A DNA stretch of 64,000 nucleotides from Desulfocurvibacter africanus subsp. africanus DSM 2603 (GTDB lineage: Bacteria; Desulfobacterota; Desulfovibrionia; Desulfovibrionales; Desulfovibrionaceae). The stretch is taken from contig NZ_KE383873.1 in NCBI RefSeq assembly GCF_000422545.1, positions 62,001 through 126,000 of the forward strand. The letters run 5' to 3'. Below the pieces are notes generated by a model, which made no database searches, was not told the DNA's origin, and worked only from the letters and a program-made list of their open reading frames with translations. This document shows, piece after piece, positions 9,342-17,076 of the stretch. A program made the translations under genes and the position numbers. The first letter of the stretch is position 1, and every line of letters begins with the position of its first letter.

Positions 9342-9363
9342 GGGGCCGCCTTGCGGCGGCCCC
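9342..9363 (-). terminator. Intrinsic terminator-like hairpin after the di-haem peroxidase gene
   Basis: A perfect 9-bp stem (GGGGCCGCC / GGCGGCCCC) with a TTGC loop lies 84 bases beyond the stop of the leftward peroxidase gene and before the next leftward gene. No clear U tract follows in the minus direction, so its efficiency is uncertain. Confidence 0.55.
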
Positions 9364-9446
9364 TCTATTGATTGGATCAGGCCTGAGGTAGGGAATGCAA
9401 CGAACCCAAGTCTTCACATTCAACCGACCCTCCCCGAGTGAGGTTG

Positions 9447-10709
9447 CTACTTGCCTTTACCGTTACCCTTGTTCTGTTGCTCGTCCTGGTGGCGCATATT
9501 ATCCACATGCTTGGCTAGGCGATCCAGGCTCTTGAGCCCACGGTCCGTGAGCGTCTCCAGGAAGGCCACTATGGCATTCTCCTGATTGTCGCTCAAGCCG
9601 AGATTACCCATTAAAAAGGTCGGCGCCAGGGTAATCGGGTCGGGGACGTCCGGTCCGGGCCAGCCTGCTTCAGGTACGTCACGCGTATTGTAGAAGTGCA
9701 CAATCTCCTTGAGTGACGTGAAGAAACCGTTATGCCCGTACGGCCCGGACAGTGCGATGTTGCGCAGGGTCGGCGTCTTGAACAGGCCATTAAAGCTTCC
9801 TCCCGCGGGGGGAGCGATATCGGTCCGTCCACCCAGCCCGATATCCTGCGTCGTGGCAGGCGTTAAGGGCGGGACGCCGATGTTGTGGTAGTCATTATCG
9901 GTGAAGAGGTGCGGAGCGCTATTGTCGTTGGGGATGGCGTGACAGAAGGTACAGTTGGCCTGAGGAGTGTTCACTGGGTCGGGGTTATTTAAGAAGTTGG
10001 TTGTGAACAGGAGCCGGCCCTCTTCCTCCAGGGGCGCCAGCTTGGCCTTGCCAGCCAGGAAAAGGTCGTATTTGGAGTTGAACTGCCGGAGCATCTGGCA
10101 CTTCTCGAACGCGGCGATGGACTCGGCGATTTTGTCGTAAGCCGTCTCGGTATTGTTGAAGACGCCGACGCCCCAGATATCCTCGAAGAGACCGGCGTAG
10201 AAGGTCTTGCTGACCTTCAGCACGACTTCGTCCTTGTTTGCGTTGTTCATCTCCACGGGATTAAGGAACGGCTGCTTGGCCTGATCGGCCACGGTCGCGG
10301 CGCGGCCATCCCAGAAAAAGCCGCCTTGGAATCCGGTCAAGGAAAATGGATTGGGATTTGGACCGAAATCCGGAAGGAAAGCGACATAGGGCATTGTCGG
10401 CGCGTTCCTGGTGCCGAACAGCCCGGGGATGACGCCCTCGGAGACCGGCAGGTCGTTATCAGGATCGTCGAACCCCGCGCCGGGGAAATGGCAGCTGGCG
10501 CACGACTGCCCGGCCGGTTCGGATAAGGTCGTGTCGAAGAACAGGAACAAGCCGACCAGTTCCGTGGGGGTGAATTGCAGCCCCGTGAACTTTGCGATCT
10601 CGGCCGAGGCGTCAGGGAGTTTGAGCTTGGCCAAGGCCATGTGGGGTACTGTCAGCAGGAGCGCGAGTGCCGCGAGTGCAACGAGTTTAACTCTTGAAGT
10701 GCGGGTCAT
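9447..10709 (-). CDS. Secreted di-haem cytochrome c peroxidase/MauG-family protein
   Basis: A 420-residue exported protein. The start at 10709 has GGAGG seven bases upstream, which fixes it over an in-frame upstream ATG. A signal peptide (positively charged start, hydrophobic core, ending MALA) leads to two c-type haem sites, CASCH near residue 70 and CTFCH near residue 255, typical of the bacterial cytochrome c peroxidase/MauG family. Further family features are an R-N-A-P-T segment (GTRNAPTM) and FKTPTLRNI before the second-domain Met/His region (GPYGHNGFF). The C-terminus is unusually charged (NKGNGKGK). It probably reduces peroxide or oxidises a protein partner in the periplasm. The gene stands alone. 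Confidence 0.88.
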   Translation of the reverse strand: MTRTSRVKLVALAALALLLTVPHMALAKLKLPDASAEIAKFTGLQFTPTELVGLFLFFDTTLSEPAGQSCASCHFPGAGFDDPDNDLPVSEGVIPGLFGTRNAPTMPYVAFLPDFGPNPNPFSLTGFQGGFFWDGRAATVADQAKQPFLNPVEMNNANKDEVVLKVSKTFYAGLFEDIWGVGVFNNTETAYDKIAESIAAFEKCQMLRQFNSKYDLFLAGKAKLAPLEEEGRLLFTTNFLNNPDPVNTPQANCTFCHAIPNDNSAPHLFTDNDYHNIGVPPLTPATTQDIGLGGRTDIAPPAGGSFNGLFKTPTLRNIALSGPYGHNGFFTSLKEIVHFYNTRDVPEAGWPGPDVPDPITLAPTFLMGNLGLSDNQENAIVAFLETLTDRGLKSLDRLAKHVDNMRHQDEQQNKGNGKGK

Positions 10710-11227
10710 TGTTAGCCTCCGGTTCAGCGTGTGCGTTTCGAGTGTATATATCAACCCCCCAAAAAAGCCGTCTCTGCATGCCAAGGCAAATTGTTTTGTA
10801 GTTCTCGGATGTGTCTTGTTTGCTTGTTATGCTTCTGTTAAAGTAGCTTAATTGGTGCAAATATTGAATCATGTATACAAAACATACCGCAATGTCTGTA
10901 TGGACACATCTAGTTGAATGGATATGTTTTGTAAAATGAGTATTAAATAATTTGTAAAATTGGAAAACATTAATGGATATAAATGAAAACCAAGTATTAT
11001 ATGTTTTGTACATGTTTTTTCTCGCAATGGTAATTTTTAGCCTTTTGCGTATATGTGTCATGCCGAAATCGAGCTGGTTAGAGTCTTGATGCTAACTTTT
11101 CTCCAAGATCCATCGTTGCTTGTTTATAGCAATAGCTTTGCTCTATAATCAGGTGCTCAGTCATCTTGTATAGGACTTTAGTGCTGATTCAGAGGGTGAA
11201 TACTATTTGTTTTTAGGCCTAAACTAA
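10710..11227. other. AT-rich gene-free region with iterated TGTTTTGTA
   Basis: About 500 bases upstream of the di-haem peroxidase gene are clearly richer in A+T than the rest of the window and hold no gene I can support. A 9-mer TGTTTTGTA occurs at 10792-10800, 10876-10884 (opposite strand), 10925-10933 and 11002-11010. The last three share the longer core TATGTTTTGTA. The region could contain promoters and operators for the peroxidase gene. Confidence 0.55.
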
Positions 11228-11530
11228 TTATAGATAGAACACCTGATAAGGCACTGTGGCGTATCCTGTTGACATACTGGCATGTTGGACACGGATGCAG
11301 GACGGAAGTGCTTTACATTGGTCGTGCATTGCCGGGCCAAGCCCGGCCTGCCCGGCATTTATGACCGGCGTGGGCACGGACTGAGGCACAAGATCGAACT
11401 TGTCTTGCCAGGGAAGATCCAGGGACTCACGGCAGTATTCGACCGTGTCTGCGCATTGCTCGTGCCCGGCATGGTGGAGCCGGCCGATGTTCTCGCGGAC
11501 GCTGTCCTGGCGTGCCATCGAGTTCGGCAT
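11228..11530 (-). CDS. Doubtful open frame, possible gene remnant
   Basis: A 100-codon frame with GC-rich third positions in its first 60 codons (SVRENIGRLHHAGHEQCADT region), and degenerate codon use after a GC-rich hairpin (GCCGGGC-TTG-GCCCGGC near 11334-11350). No known domain is recognised. The first part may be the remains of a gene cut by recombination, or chance. I list it so that the region is not read as empty. Confidence 0.2.
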   Translation of the reverse strand: MPNSMARQDSVRENIGRLHHAGHEQCADTVEYCRESLDLPWQDKFDLVPQSVPTPVINAGQAGLGPAMHDQCKALPSCIRVQHASMSTGYATVPYQVFYL

Positions 11531-11681
11531 CCCTTTGCCGCATGCGCGGTGCTGGCTGTATCAGGGCTGTATTGGGAGACGGCCGGTCACGCGTCATTGA
11601 GGGCTATCCCCAGCAGAGCGGACCGTCGGTAAGGAAGGACAGGGCCGCCCTGGCAGGCGACCCTCTTCGCGCGTGGCAGCC

Positions 11682-13499
11682 TTATGGCGCGGACTGTACC
11701 GTGGCAGGCACAACCTGGAAGGGCAGCATCATCTCGTGATCCTCGTGCTCCAGAATATGGCAGTGCCAGACGAACAGGCCCGAGGGACCCTCGAACTGGT
11801 CGATGACCCGCGTGACGTGGCCGGGCGGGGACTGGAAGGTGTCCTTCCAGCCTATCTCCTCGGGGGCGGGCGGCACGGCTGGCCCCGTGTATAGGATCTC
11901 GCCAGTGGCGTCGTAGTGGTCGACGTCGAAGGGTCGCCTGTCCAGGATCTGGAACTGCCCCTGGTGGATATGGATGGGGTGCACGTCGTCCGTCAGGTTG
12001 ACCATGCGCCAAATCTCGGTGCTGCTGGAGCGGACCTCGATAGCCCGGACTTGGCCGGGCTCCAGGGGCTGCTGTGGGTCAACGACCACGTCGAACCAGC
12101 GCGTGCCGTCCAGCAGGGTCAGGGACCGGCCGAACTGGTCCTGGATCTCCTCCAGGGTGAAGGTACGCGTGATCAGTGCCGCCGACTCGGGCGTGCGTGG
12201 CACGTCGGCCAGCCTGGCCGGCAGGTCGGGCGAGTCGGTCTGAGTCCTCGCCCGGACCCGGAAGAGCATTATCTCGGGCAGGGGCTGGGAGTCGTTGGCC
12301 GGATCGGTCTGGACATCCAGGCCCTGGAAAGGCGTGAAGGCGTTGTTGTGCAGGATGAAGGACTGGCCGGCGTAGTCCGAGAAGTCGATGACGATGTCGG
12401 CGCGCTCGGCCGGCATGAGCAGGAGCCGCCTGGCTGTGGGGTCGGCGGGGTCAACGCCCTGGGTGAGGTCCACGGGCGAAGGAAGCAGGCCGCCGTCGGA
12501 GCCGACCTGGGTCAGGGCCGGGCCGGCCGCCCCCAGATCTGGCTCGTTGTCCGCGTCAGCCCGGACGAGCATGAGGTTGAGCGTGCGCGCGTTGCAGCCG
12601 TTGAGCACTCGGAAGCGGTACTTGCGCGGCTCGACCTCCAGGTAGGGCCAGACCTTGCCGTTGACCACGGCCGTGTCGGCGAAGAACTCCGGCGAAATGG
12701 ACGGAGTCGGGGCGGTGATGCCTGGCTCGTCCTCGGGCGTGAGCGGATAGTACAGGCCGCCGTCCTCGTAGAAGGACCTGTCCTGGATGAGCAAGGGGAT
12801 CTCGTGGCGGCCGCGGGGCAGGCCCAGTCGGCTCTCCAGTTCGCTGTCGCGGATGATGTAGAACCCGGCCAGGCCGGCGTAGACGTTGAGTCGGGTGATG
12901 CCGATGGTGTGGTCGTGGTACCACAAGGTGGTGGGCTCCTGCCGGTTGGGATAGGCATAGAGCCTGCGCGCCCAGTGCGGGCCGCGCTGGGCGAAGTCCT
13001 TGGTGAACCAGGCTTCGGGATACCCGTCGCTGTGGCCGGGGGTGTCTCCGCCGTGCAGGTGGACCACGGTGCGCACTGCCGGGCTGGGCGGCTCCGCTCC
13101 GTGAATGCTCGTATCCACGGGCAGCAGGTGCTCGGAGGGCAGCTCGTTGAGCCAGGTTACGAGGATCTTCTCGTTCGGCCGGGCCTCGATGGTCGGTCCT
13201 GGCCAACTGCCCGCATAGCCCCACAGCGTGGTCGGAGGAAGGTCGCGGTGCGCGAGTTGCTGGAACTGGGTCATGCGGACCTCATAGTAGAGCCTGCCTT
13301 GCAGCCTTCCCTTGGGCTGGAGCACGCCAGGCCTGGGCAGGACGTCCACGTACTTGGTCAAGGTGTCGGGGTCGAGCTTTTCCCTGCCCTGGCCGTAAGC
13401 CTGGTCGATAGTCTGGAGTGACACCGTTCCGGCAATCAGAATCAGCATCGCCAGGAACAGGGCGGCATAACCTTGGCCGAATATGCTGCGAAAGGACAT
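11682..13499 (-). CDS. Secreted multicopper oxidase (CotA/bilirubin-oxidase-like)
   Basis: A 605-residue multicopper oxidase. It starts at 13499 with GAGGAG upstream and has a signal-anchor or signal peptide (residues about 9-30). All four copper motifs are present: HLHGG (near 130), WYHDHTIG (near 185), HPIHIHQGQF (near 520) and WHCHILEHEDHEMM (near 583), the last giving the type 1 copper ligands Cys, His and Met. The long inter-domain loop rich in Asp and Pro resembles CotA-type laccases. It would oxidise metals, phenols or pigments and reduce O2 to water in the periplasm. In an anaerobe this points to O2 or metal detoxification, which is an inference. It stands alone. Confidence 0.9.
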   Translation of the reverse strand: MSFRSIFGQGYAALFLAMLILIAGTVSLQTIDQAYGQGREKLDPDTLTKYVDVLPRPGVLQPKGRLQGRLYYEVRMTQFQQLAHRDLPPTTLWGYAGSWPGPTIEARPNEKILVTWLNELPSEHLLPVDTSIHGAEPPSPAVRTVVHLHGGDTPGHSDGYPEAWFTKDFAQRGPHWARRLYAYPNRQEPTTLWYHDHTIGITRLNVYAGLAGFYIIRDSELESRLGLPRGRHEIPLLIQDRSFYEDGGLYYPLTPEDEPGITAPTPSISPEFFADTAVVNGKVWPYLEVEPRKYRFRVLNGCNARTLNLMLVRADADNEPDLGAAGPALTQVGSDGGLLPSPVDLTQGVDPADPTARRLLLMPAERADIVIDFSDYAGQSFILHNNAFTPFQGLDVQTDPANDSQPLPEIMLFRVRARTQTDSPDLPARLADVPRTPESAALITRTFTLEEIQDQFGRSLTLLDGTRWFDVVVDPQQPLEPGQVRAIEVRSSSTEIWRMVNLTDDVHPIHIHQGQFQILDRRPFDVDHYDATGEILYTGPAVPPAPEEIGWKDTFQSPPGHVTRVIDQFEGPSGLFVWHCHILEHEDHEMMLPFQVVPATVQSAP

Positions 13500-13909
13500 G
13501 GGCGACTCCTCACGGGCCGCTCGGCCCGCCACGGCTGTATGGTGAGCCCCCCTGGCGCGGCGCGAGCCAGTGCCGCCGCGCTGCCTTGCCTCTGCCGGGA
13601 CATGTGCCCAGACTCTATCCTCCCCGGTGTGTGCTGGAATTAAAAAAATACCAGGGGATCATAAACCTATCGCCAGGTTGCCCTGGATTGATTTATTGCT
13701 CCCCGCGCCGGACTTGACCGGACCAGGCATCGGGCTATGCTGAATTATTTGGCCCGCGTGGCTTCGTGGTGCGCGCCTGGGAGTTGCAGCCTTATCGTAT
13801 TTTCATATATAGTTTTCTGCTGGCGCAACCATGGGTTTGGCGCTGTCTCGTCCAACGGGCGCAGGCAGCCGGAATCCTCCATCATAAGGCAACCGCCCAA
13901 AGAGGATCG
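13500..13909. other. Divergent intergenic region between multicopper oxidase and surE
   Basis: No gene supported. It must hold both divergent promoters. An A-run with ATAAA (13640-13672) is the only AT-rich patch. Reading frames that extend surE upstream of 13910 lack family similarity. Confidence 0.5.
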
Positions 13910-14668
13910 ATGCGTATACTCCTGACCAACGACGACGGCATCCAGGCTCCGGGCCTGCGCGCGCTCTATCGCGAACTCAAGCGTGCCGGGCTTGAAGTGC
14001 ACTGCGTCGCGCCCATCTCCGAGATGAGCGCTGTGGGGCACGCCATTACCTTTGCCATGCCCCTGCGGGTCAAGGAATTCGTGGAGAACGGCTTCCGGGG
14101 CCAGGGCGTCTCCGGCACGCCGGCCGACTGCGTCAAGCTCGGCATCAGCACGCTGCTGGAGGCCAAGCCCGACCTGGTGGTCTCGGGCATAAACGCCGGA
14201 GCCAACGTGGGCGTGGATATCCTCTATTCGGGCACGGTTTCGGCGGCCACGGAGGGCGTGCTCATGGGCTATCCGGCCCTGGCCGTATCCATGGATACCT
14301 TTCACCTTCAGGATCCGGGCGAGCAGGCCGCCTGGACCGCGCGTTTCGTCCAGGATTTTGATTGGAGCGCCATACCGGACAAAACCGTGCTCAACCTGAA
14401 TTTCCCGCATTGTCCCTTGTCCGAAGCCAAGGGGCTCACACTCTGCCGCCAGACACCCGTGCCTTACGAGGACTGGTACGAACAGCGGAATGACCCTCGC
14501 GGACGGCCGTACTACTGGCTGGATGGTGTTATACCGCCAGAGAAGCTCGACGCCGCATCTGATCGCGCCCTGCTCACCGAAGGTCACATTACGCTCACGC
14601 CTCTGCGTTTCGATTTCACTTGCGAGCACACCCTCGAGTACCTGAAGGGGACCCTGAAAAGGTCCTGA
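13910..14668 (+). CDS. surE: 5'/3'-nucleotidase SurE
   Basis: A 252-residue SurE phosphatase, which removes phosphate from nucleoside monophosphates in stationary-phase survival. The N-terminus MRILLTNDDG carries the metal-binding Asp pair (residues 8-9). SEMSAVGHAIT contributes the catalytic Ser, and VSGINAGANVG near residue 96 the metal-binding Asn. GTVSAATEG follows. AGAGG lies upstream of the ATG at 13910. The gene heads a rightward run with fba and gapdh, although the spacing to fba (69 nt) leaves room for a separate promoter. Confidence 0.93.
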   Translation: MRILLTNDDGIQAPGLRALYRELKRAGLEVHCVAPISEMSAVGHAITFAMPLRVKEFVENGFRGQGVSGTPADCVKLGISTLLEAKPDLVVSGINAGANVGVDILYSGTVSAATEGVLMGYPALAVSMDTFHLQDPGEQAAWTARFVQDFDWSAIPDKTVLNLNFPHCPLSEAKGLTLCRQTPVPYEDWYEQRNDPRGRPYYWLDGVIPPEKLDAASDRALLTEGHITLTPLRFDFTCEHTLEYLKGTLKRS

Positions 14669-14737
14669 ATCCATATCACTTCCGCCGCGCGGCACCCTGA
14701 AACGGGAAGGGTGCCGTCAGCACTCAAGGAGAAAGCC

Positions 14738-15667
14738 ATGCCCCTCGTGTCCCCAGCCGAAATGTTCAAGAAAGCCTATTCCGGCGGCTATGCCGTTGGC
14801 GCATTCAACGTCAACAATATGGAAATCATCCAGGGCATCATGTCCGCGGGCGAGGAAGAGCGCGCGCCGCTCATCCTGCAGGTCTCGGCCGGAGCGCGCA
14901 AGTACGCGGGCCAGGACTATATCATCAAGCTCATGGAAGCCGCCGTGGCCCGCACGGACCTACCCGTGGCCCTGCATCTGGATCACGGACAGGACTACAC
15001 CATCTGCAAGGAAGTCATCGAGGCCGGCTTCACCTCGGTTATGATCGACGGCTCGCACCTGCCCTATGAGGAAAACATAAAGGTCACCAAGGCCGTGGTC
15101 GAGTGCGCCCGCGACAAGGGCGTGTGGGTCGAGGGCGAATTGGGCGTGCTGGCTGGCGTGGAGGACGAGGTACGCGCCGAGAAGACCATCTACACCGACC
15201 CGGACCAGGCCGTGGAGTTCGTGCAGCGTACGGGCTGCGATTCCCTGGCCATTGCCATAGGCACCTCGCACGGCGCGTACAAATTCAAGCAGGGCTCCAA
15301 CCCGACCCTGGACTTCGAGCGGCTGGAAAAGATCGGCAAGCTTCTGCCCGGTTATCCCATCGTGCTTCACGGCGCGTCCAGCGTGCCGCAGGAGTTCGTG
15401 GACATGGCCAACAAATACGGCGGCAAGATAGGCAGCGCCGTGGGCGTGCCCGAGGAGCTTTTGCGCAAGGCGGCTTCCATGGCCGTGTGCAAGATCAACA
15501 TCGACACGGATATCCGCCTGGCCATGACCGCCATCATCCGCAAGCATTTTGCCGAAAAGCCCGAAGACTTCGACCCGCGTTCCTACCTCAAGCCGGCTCG
15601 CGAGGCGGTCAAGCAGATGGTCCAGCGCAAGATGCGCAATGTCCTGGGCTGCTCGGGCAAGGCCTGA
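14738..15667 (+). CDS. fba: Class II fructose-bisphosphate aldolase
   Basis: A 309-residue zinc-dependent aldolase cleaving fructose 1,6-bisphosphate to dihydroxyacetone phosphate and glyceraldehyde 3-phosphate, or the reverse in gluconeogenesis. Zinc ligands are seen in LHLDHGQDY (near residue 83), in GTSHGAYKF (near 179) and in LHGASSVP (near 213). The phosphate-binding KINIDTDIR is near 255. AAGGAG lies upstream of the ATG at 14738. Its downstream neighbour encodes the next pathway enzyme. Confidence 0.94.
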   Translation: MPLVSPAEMFKKAYSGGYAVGAFNVNNMEIIQGIMSAGEEERAPLILQVSAGARKYAGQDYIIKLMEAAVARTDLPVALHLDHGQDYTICKEVIEAGFTSVMIDGSHLPYEENIKVTKAVVECARDKGVWVEGELGVLAGVEDEVRAEKTIYTDPDQAVEFVQRTGCDSLAIAIGTSHGAYKFKQGSNPTLDFERLEKIGKLLPGYPIVLHGASSVPQEFVDMANKYGGKIGSAVGVPEELLRKAASMAVCKINIDTDIRLAMTAIIRKHFAEKPEDFDPRSYLKPAREAVKQMVQRKMRNVLGCSGKA

Positions 15668-15776
15668 TCAGCGAGAACTCCCGGCCGGCCGACGACCGGC
15701 GGGGTTGTGTCCTCATGTGGAAGCTGGTCTATACTGGGAGCTATAGCAGGCAACCTTTCACTCGGGAGAGAAGCAT

Positions 15777-16769
15777 ATGGCAATCAAGATCGGACTCAAC
15801 GGCTTCGGCCGCATCGGCAAGAACCTGGCTCGGCTCATGGTTCAAGATAAGGATGTCGAGCTGGTCGTGTTCAACGCGCGCAAGGACCCCTCCATCTACG
15901 CTTATACCTTCAAGTACGACTCCGTGCATGGCAACTGGAAGGGCGAGGTCAAGGCCGAGAAGGATGGCATCGTCATTGACGGCAAGAAAATCCTCATGAC
16001 CAGTGACGAGGCCGGCAAGTGGCAATGGGGCAAGCTCGGCGTGGACATCGTGGTCGAGGCCACGGGCAAGTTCCGTGACCGCGAGTCCTGTCAGAAGCAC
16101 CTGGACTGCGGGGCCAAGAAGGTCATCATCAGCGCGCCGGGCAAGGGTGTGGACGCGACCGTGGTCTACAACGTGAACCACCAGGGCTACGACCCGGCCA
16201 AGCACCACATCATCTCCAATGCCTCGTGCACCACGAACTGTCTGGCGCCCGCGATTAAGGTCCTGCACGAGAAGTTTACCGTCAAGCAGGCGGTCATGAC
16301 CACGGTGCATGCCTACACCACGAGCCAAGCTCTCCTGGACAGCGCCCAGCCCAAGGATCCGCGCCGCGGCCGCGCCGCGGCCCTGAACTTCGTGCCCACC
16401 ACCACGGGCGCGGCCAAGGCCGTGAGCGAGGTGCTTCCCGACCTCAAGGGCAAGATCGACGGCATGGCCATCCGTGGCCCGGCCCCGGACGGCTCGCTGG
16501 TTGATCTCGTGTGCGTGGTGGAGAAGTCCACCTCCAAGGAGCAGGTCAACGAAGTCTTCAAAGCCGCGGCCAACGAAACCCTGGGTTACACCGAGGAGTA
16601 CGTCGTGTCCGGCGACATCGTGGGGGACACGCACGGCGGCGTGGTGGACGGCCTGAGCACCATGGTCAACGGCGGCACCCTGGTCAAGGTGCTCGTATGG
16701 TACGACAACGAGATGGGCTTCAACAACCAGCTCCTGCGCACCATCAAGCTCGTGGGCTCCAAACTGTAA
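15777..16769 (+). CDS. gap: Glyceraldehyde-3-phosphate dehydrogenase
   Basis: A 330-residue GAPDH with the nucleotide-binding GLNGFGRIGK and catalytic SNASCTTNC (Cys151), plus the His in TTVHAYT. The position after the second strand reads VVFNARKDP (Asn33-Ala34-Arg35). The usual Asp of NAD-specific enzymes, seen as the IND motif, is replaced by Ala-Arg. The Bacillus GapB enzyme, which prefers NADP and works in gluconeogenesis, has NAS at the same place. The gene is followed by a strong terminator. The cofactor preference is an inference. Confidence 0.94.
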   Translation: MAIKIGLNGFGRIGKNLARLMVQDKDVELVVFNARKDPSIYAYTFKYDSVHGNWKGEVKAEKDGIVIDGKKILMTSDEAGKWQWGKLGVDIVVEATGKFRDRESCQKHLDCGAKKVIISAPGKGVDATVVYNVNHQGYDPAKHHIISNASCTTNCLAPAIKVLHEKFTVKQAVMTTVHAYTTSQALLDSAQPKDPRRGRAAALNFVPTTTGAAKAVSEVLPDLKGKIDGMAIRGPAPDGSLVDLVCVVEKSTSKEQVNEVFKAAANETLGYTEEYVVSGDIVGDTHGGVVDGLSTMVNGGTLVKVLVWYDNEMGFNNQLLRTIKLVGSKL

Positions 16770-16794
16770 ACCGGCCGCGTCGCGGCATATCTTG

Positions 16795-16831
16795 AGGGAG
16801 CGGGGGCATTGTCCTCGCTCCCTCTTTTTTA
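16795..16831 (+). terminator. Intrinsic terminator of gap
   Basis: A 9-bp stem GAGGGAGCG / CGCTCCCTC with a 13-nt loop is followed by a run of T (16826-16831). It is a textbook rho-independent terminator, 26 bases after the gap stop codon. Confidence 0.9.
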
Positions 16832-16957
16832 GAGCATTTGCTTTTGAAAATGCTCTGCAAGCCATGCGTCGGCATGGCTTGCCGCTAGCTTCGGCGTAGG
16901 CGCAATTCACTTGCGCCGTCAACGCCGGAGCGGGCGTCTTAAAAGCAATATGCTCTA
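16831..16957. repeat. MITE-like dispersed element, copy 1
   Basis: A 127-bp element that is near-identical to sequences at 32653-32780 and 43558-43686. It begins TAGAGCATTTGC and ends GCAATATGCTCTA, giving imperfect terminal inverted repeats flanked by TA on both sides. Inside are a 9-10 bp hairpin (AGAGCATTT / AAATGCTCT), an 11-bp hairpin (GCAAGCCATGC / GCATGGCTTGC), GGCGCAA / TTGCGCC and ACGCC / GGCGT. There is no coding capacity. It sits at the end of the gap terminator. Confidence 0.85.
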
Positions 16958-17076
16958 ATAGATGCGCACATGCTGCATCTGGTGAGTGCATGCTTTACAG
17001 AGGGTTGCCTAACGTGTATTCGGATCGCGTATTTAATAACTGGGATTGAATGCCGTGAAAACAAGGTTGCCGATTT

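Noticed and set aside
10687-11061. 124-codon minus-strand frame in the AT-rich region
   Set aside because: Composition is typical of AT-rich non-coding DNA (Tyr, His, Asn, Phe, Ile-rich), and the end overlaps the strong start of the peroxidase gene.
11282-11632. 116-codon plus-strand frame opposite the doubtful remnant
   Set aside because: No ribosome site, no family pattern, and no neighbouring gene that it would join.
15103-15999. 298-codon frame spanning fba and gap
   Set aside because: Shifted shadow of two assigned genes; Arg- and Gly-rich, with no domains.
16831-16957. Attenuator or riboswitch of the histidine kinase gene
   Set aside because: The same structure recurs at two unrelated places, so a mobile repeat explains it better.
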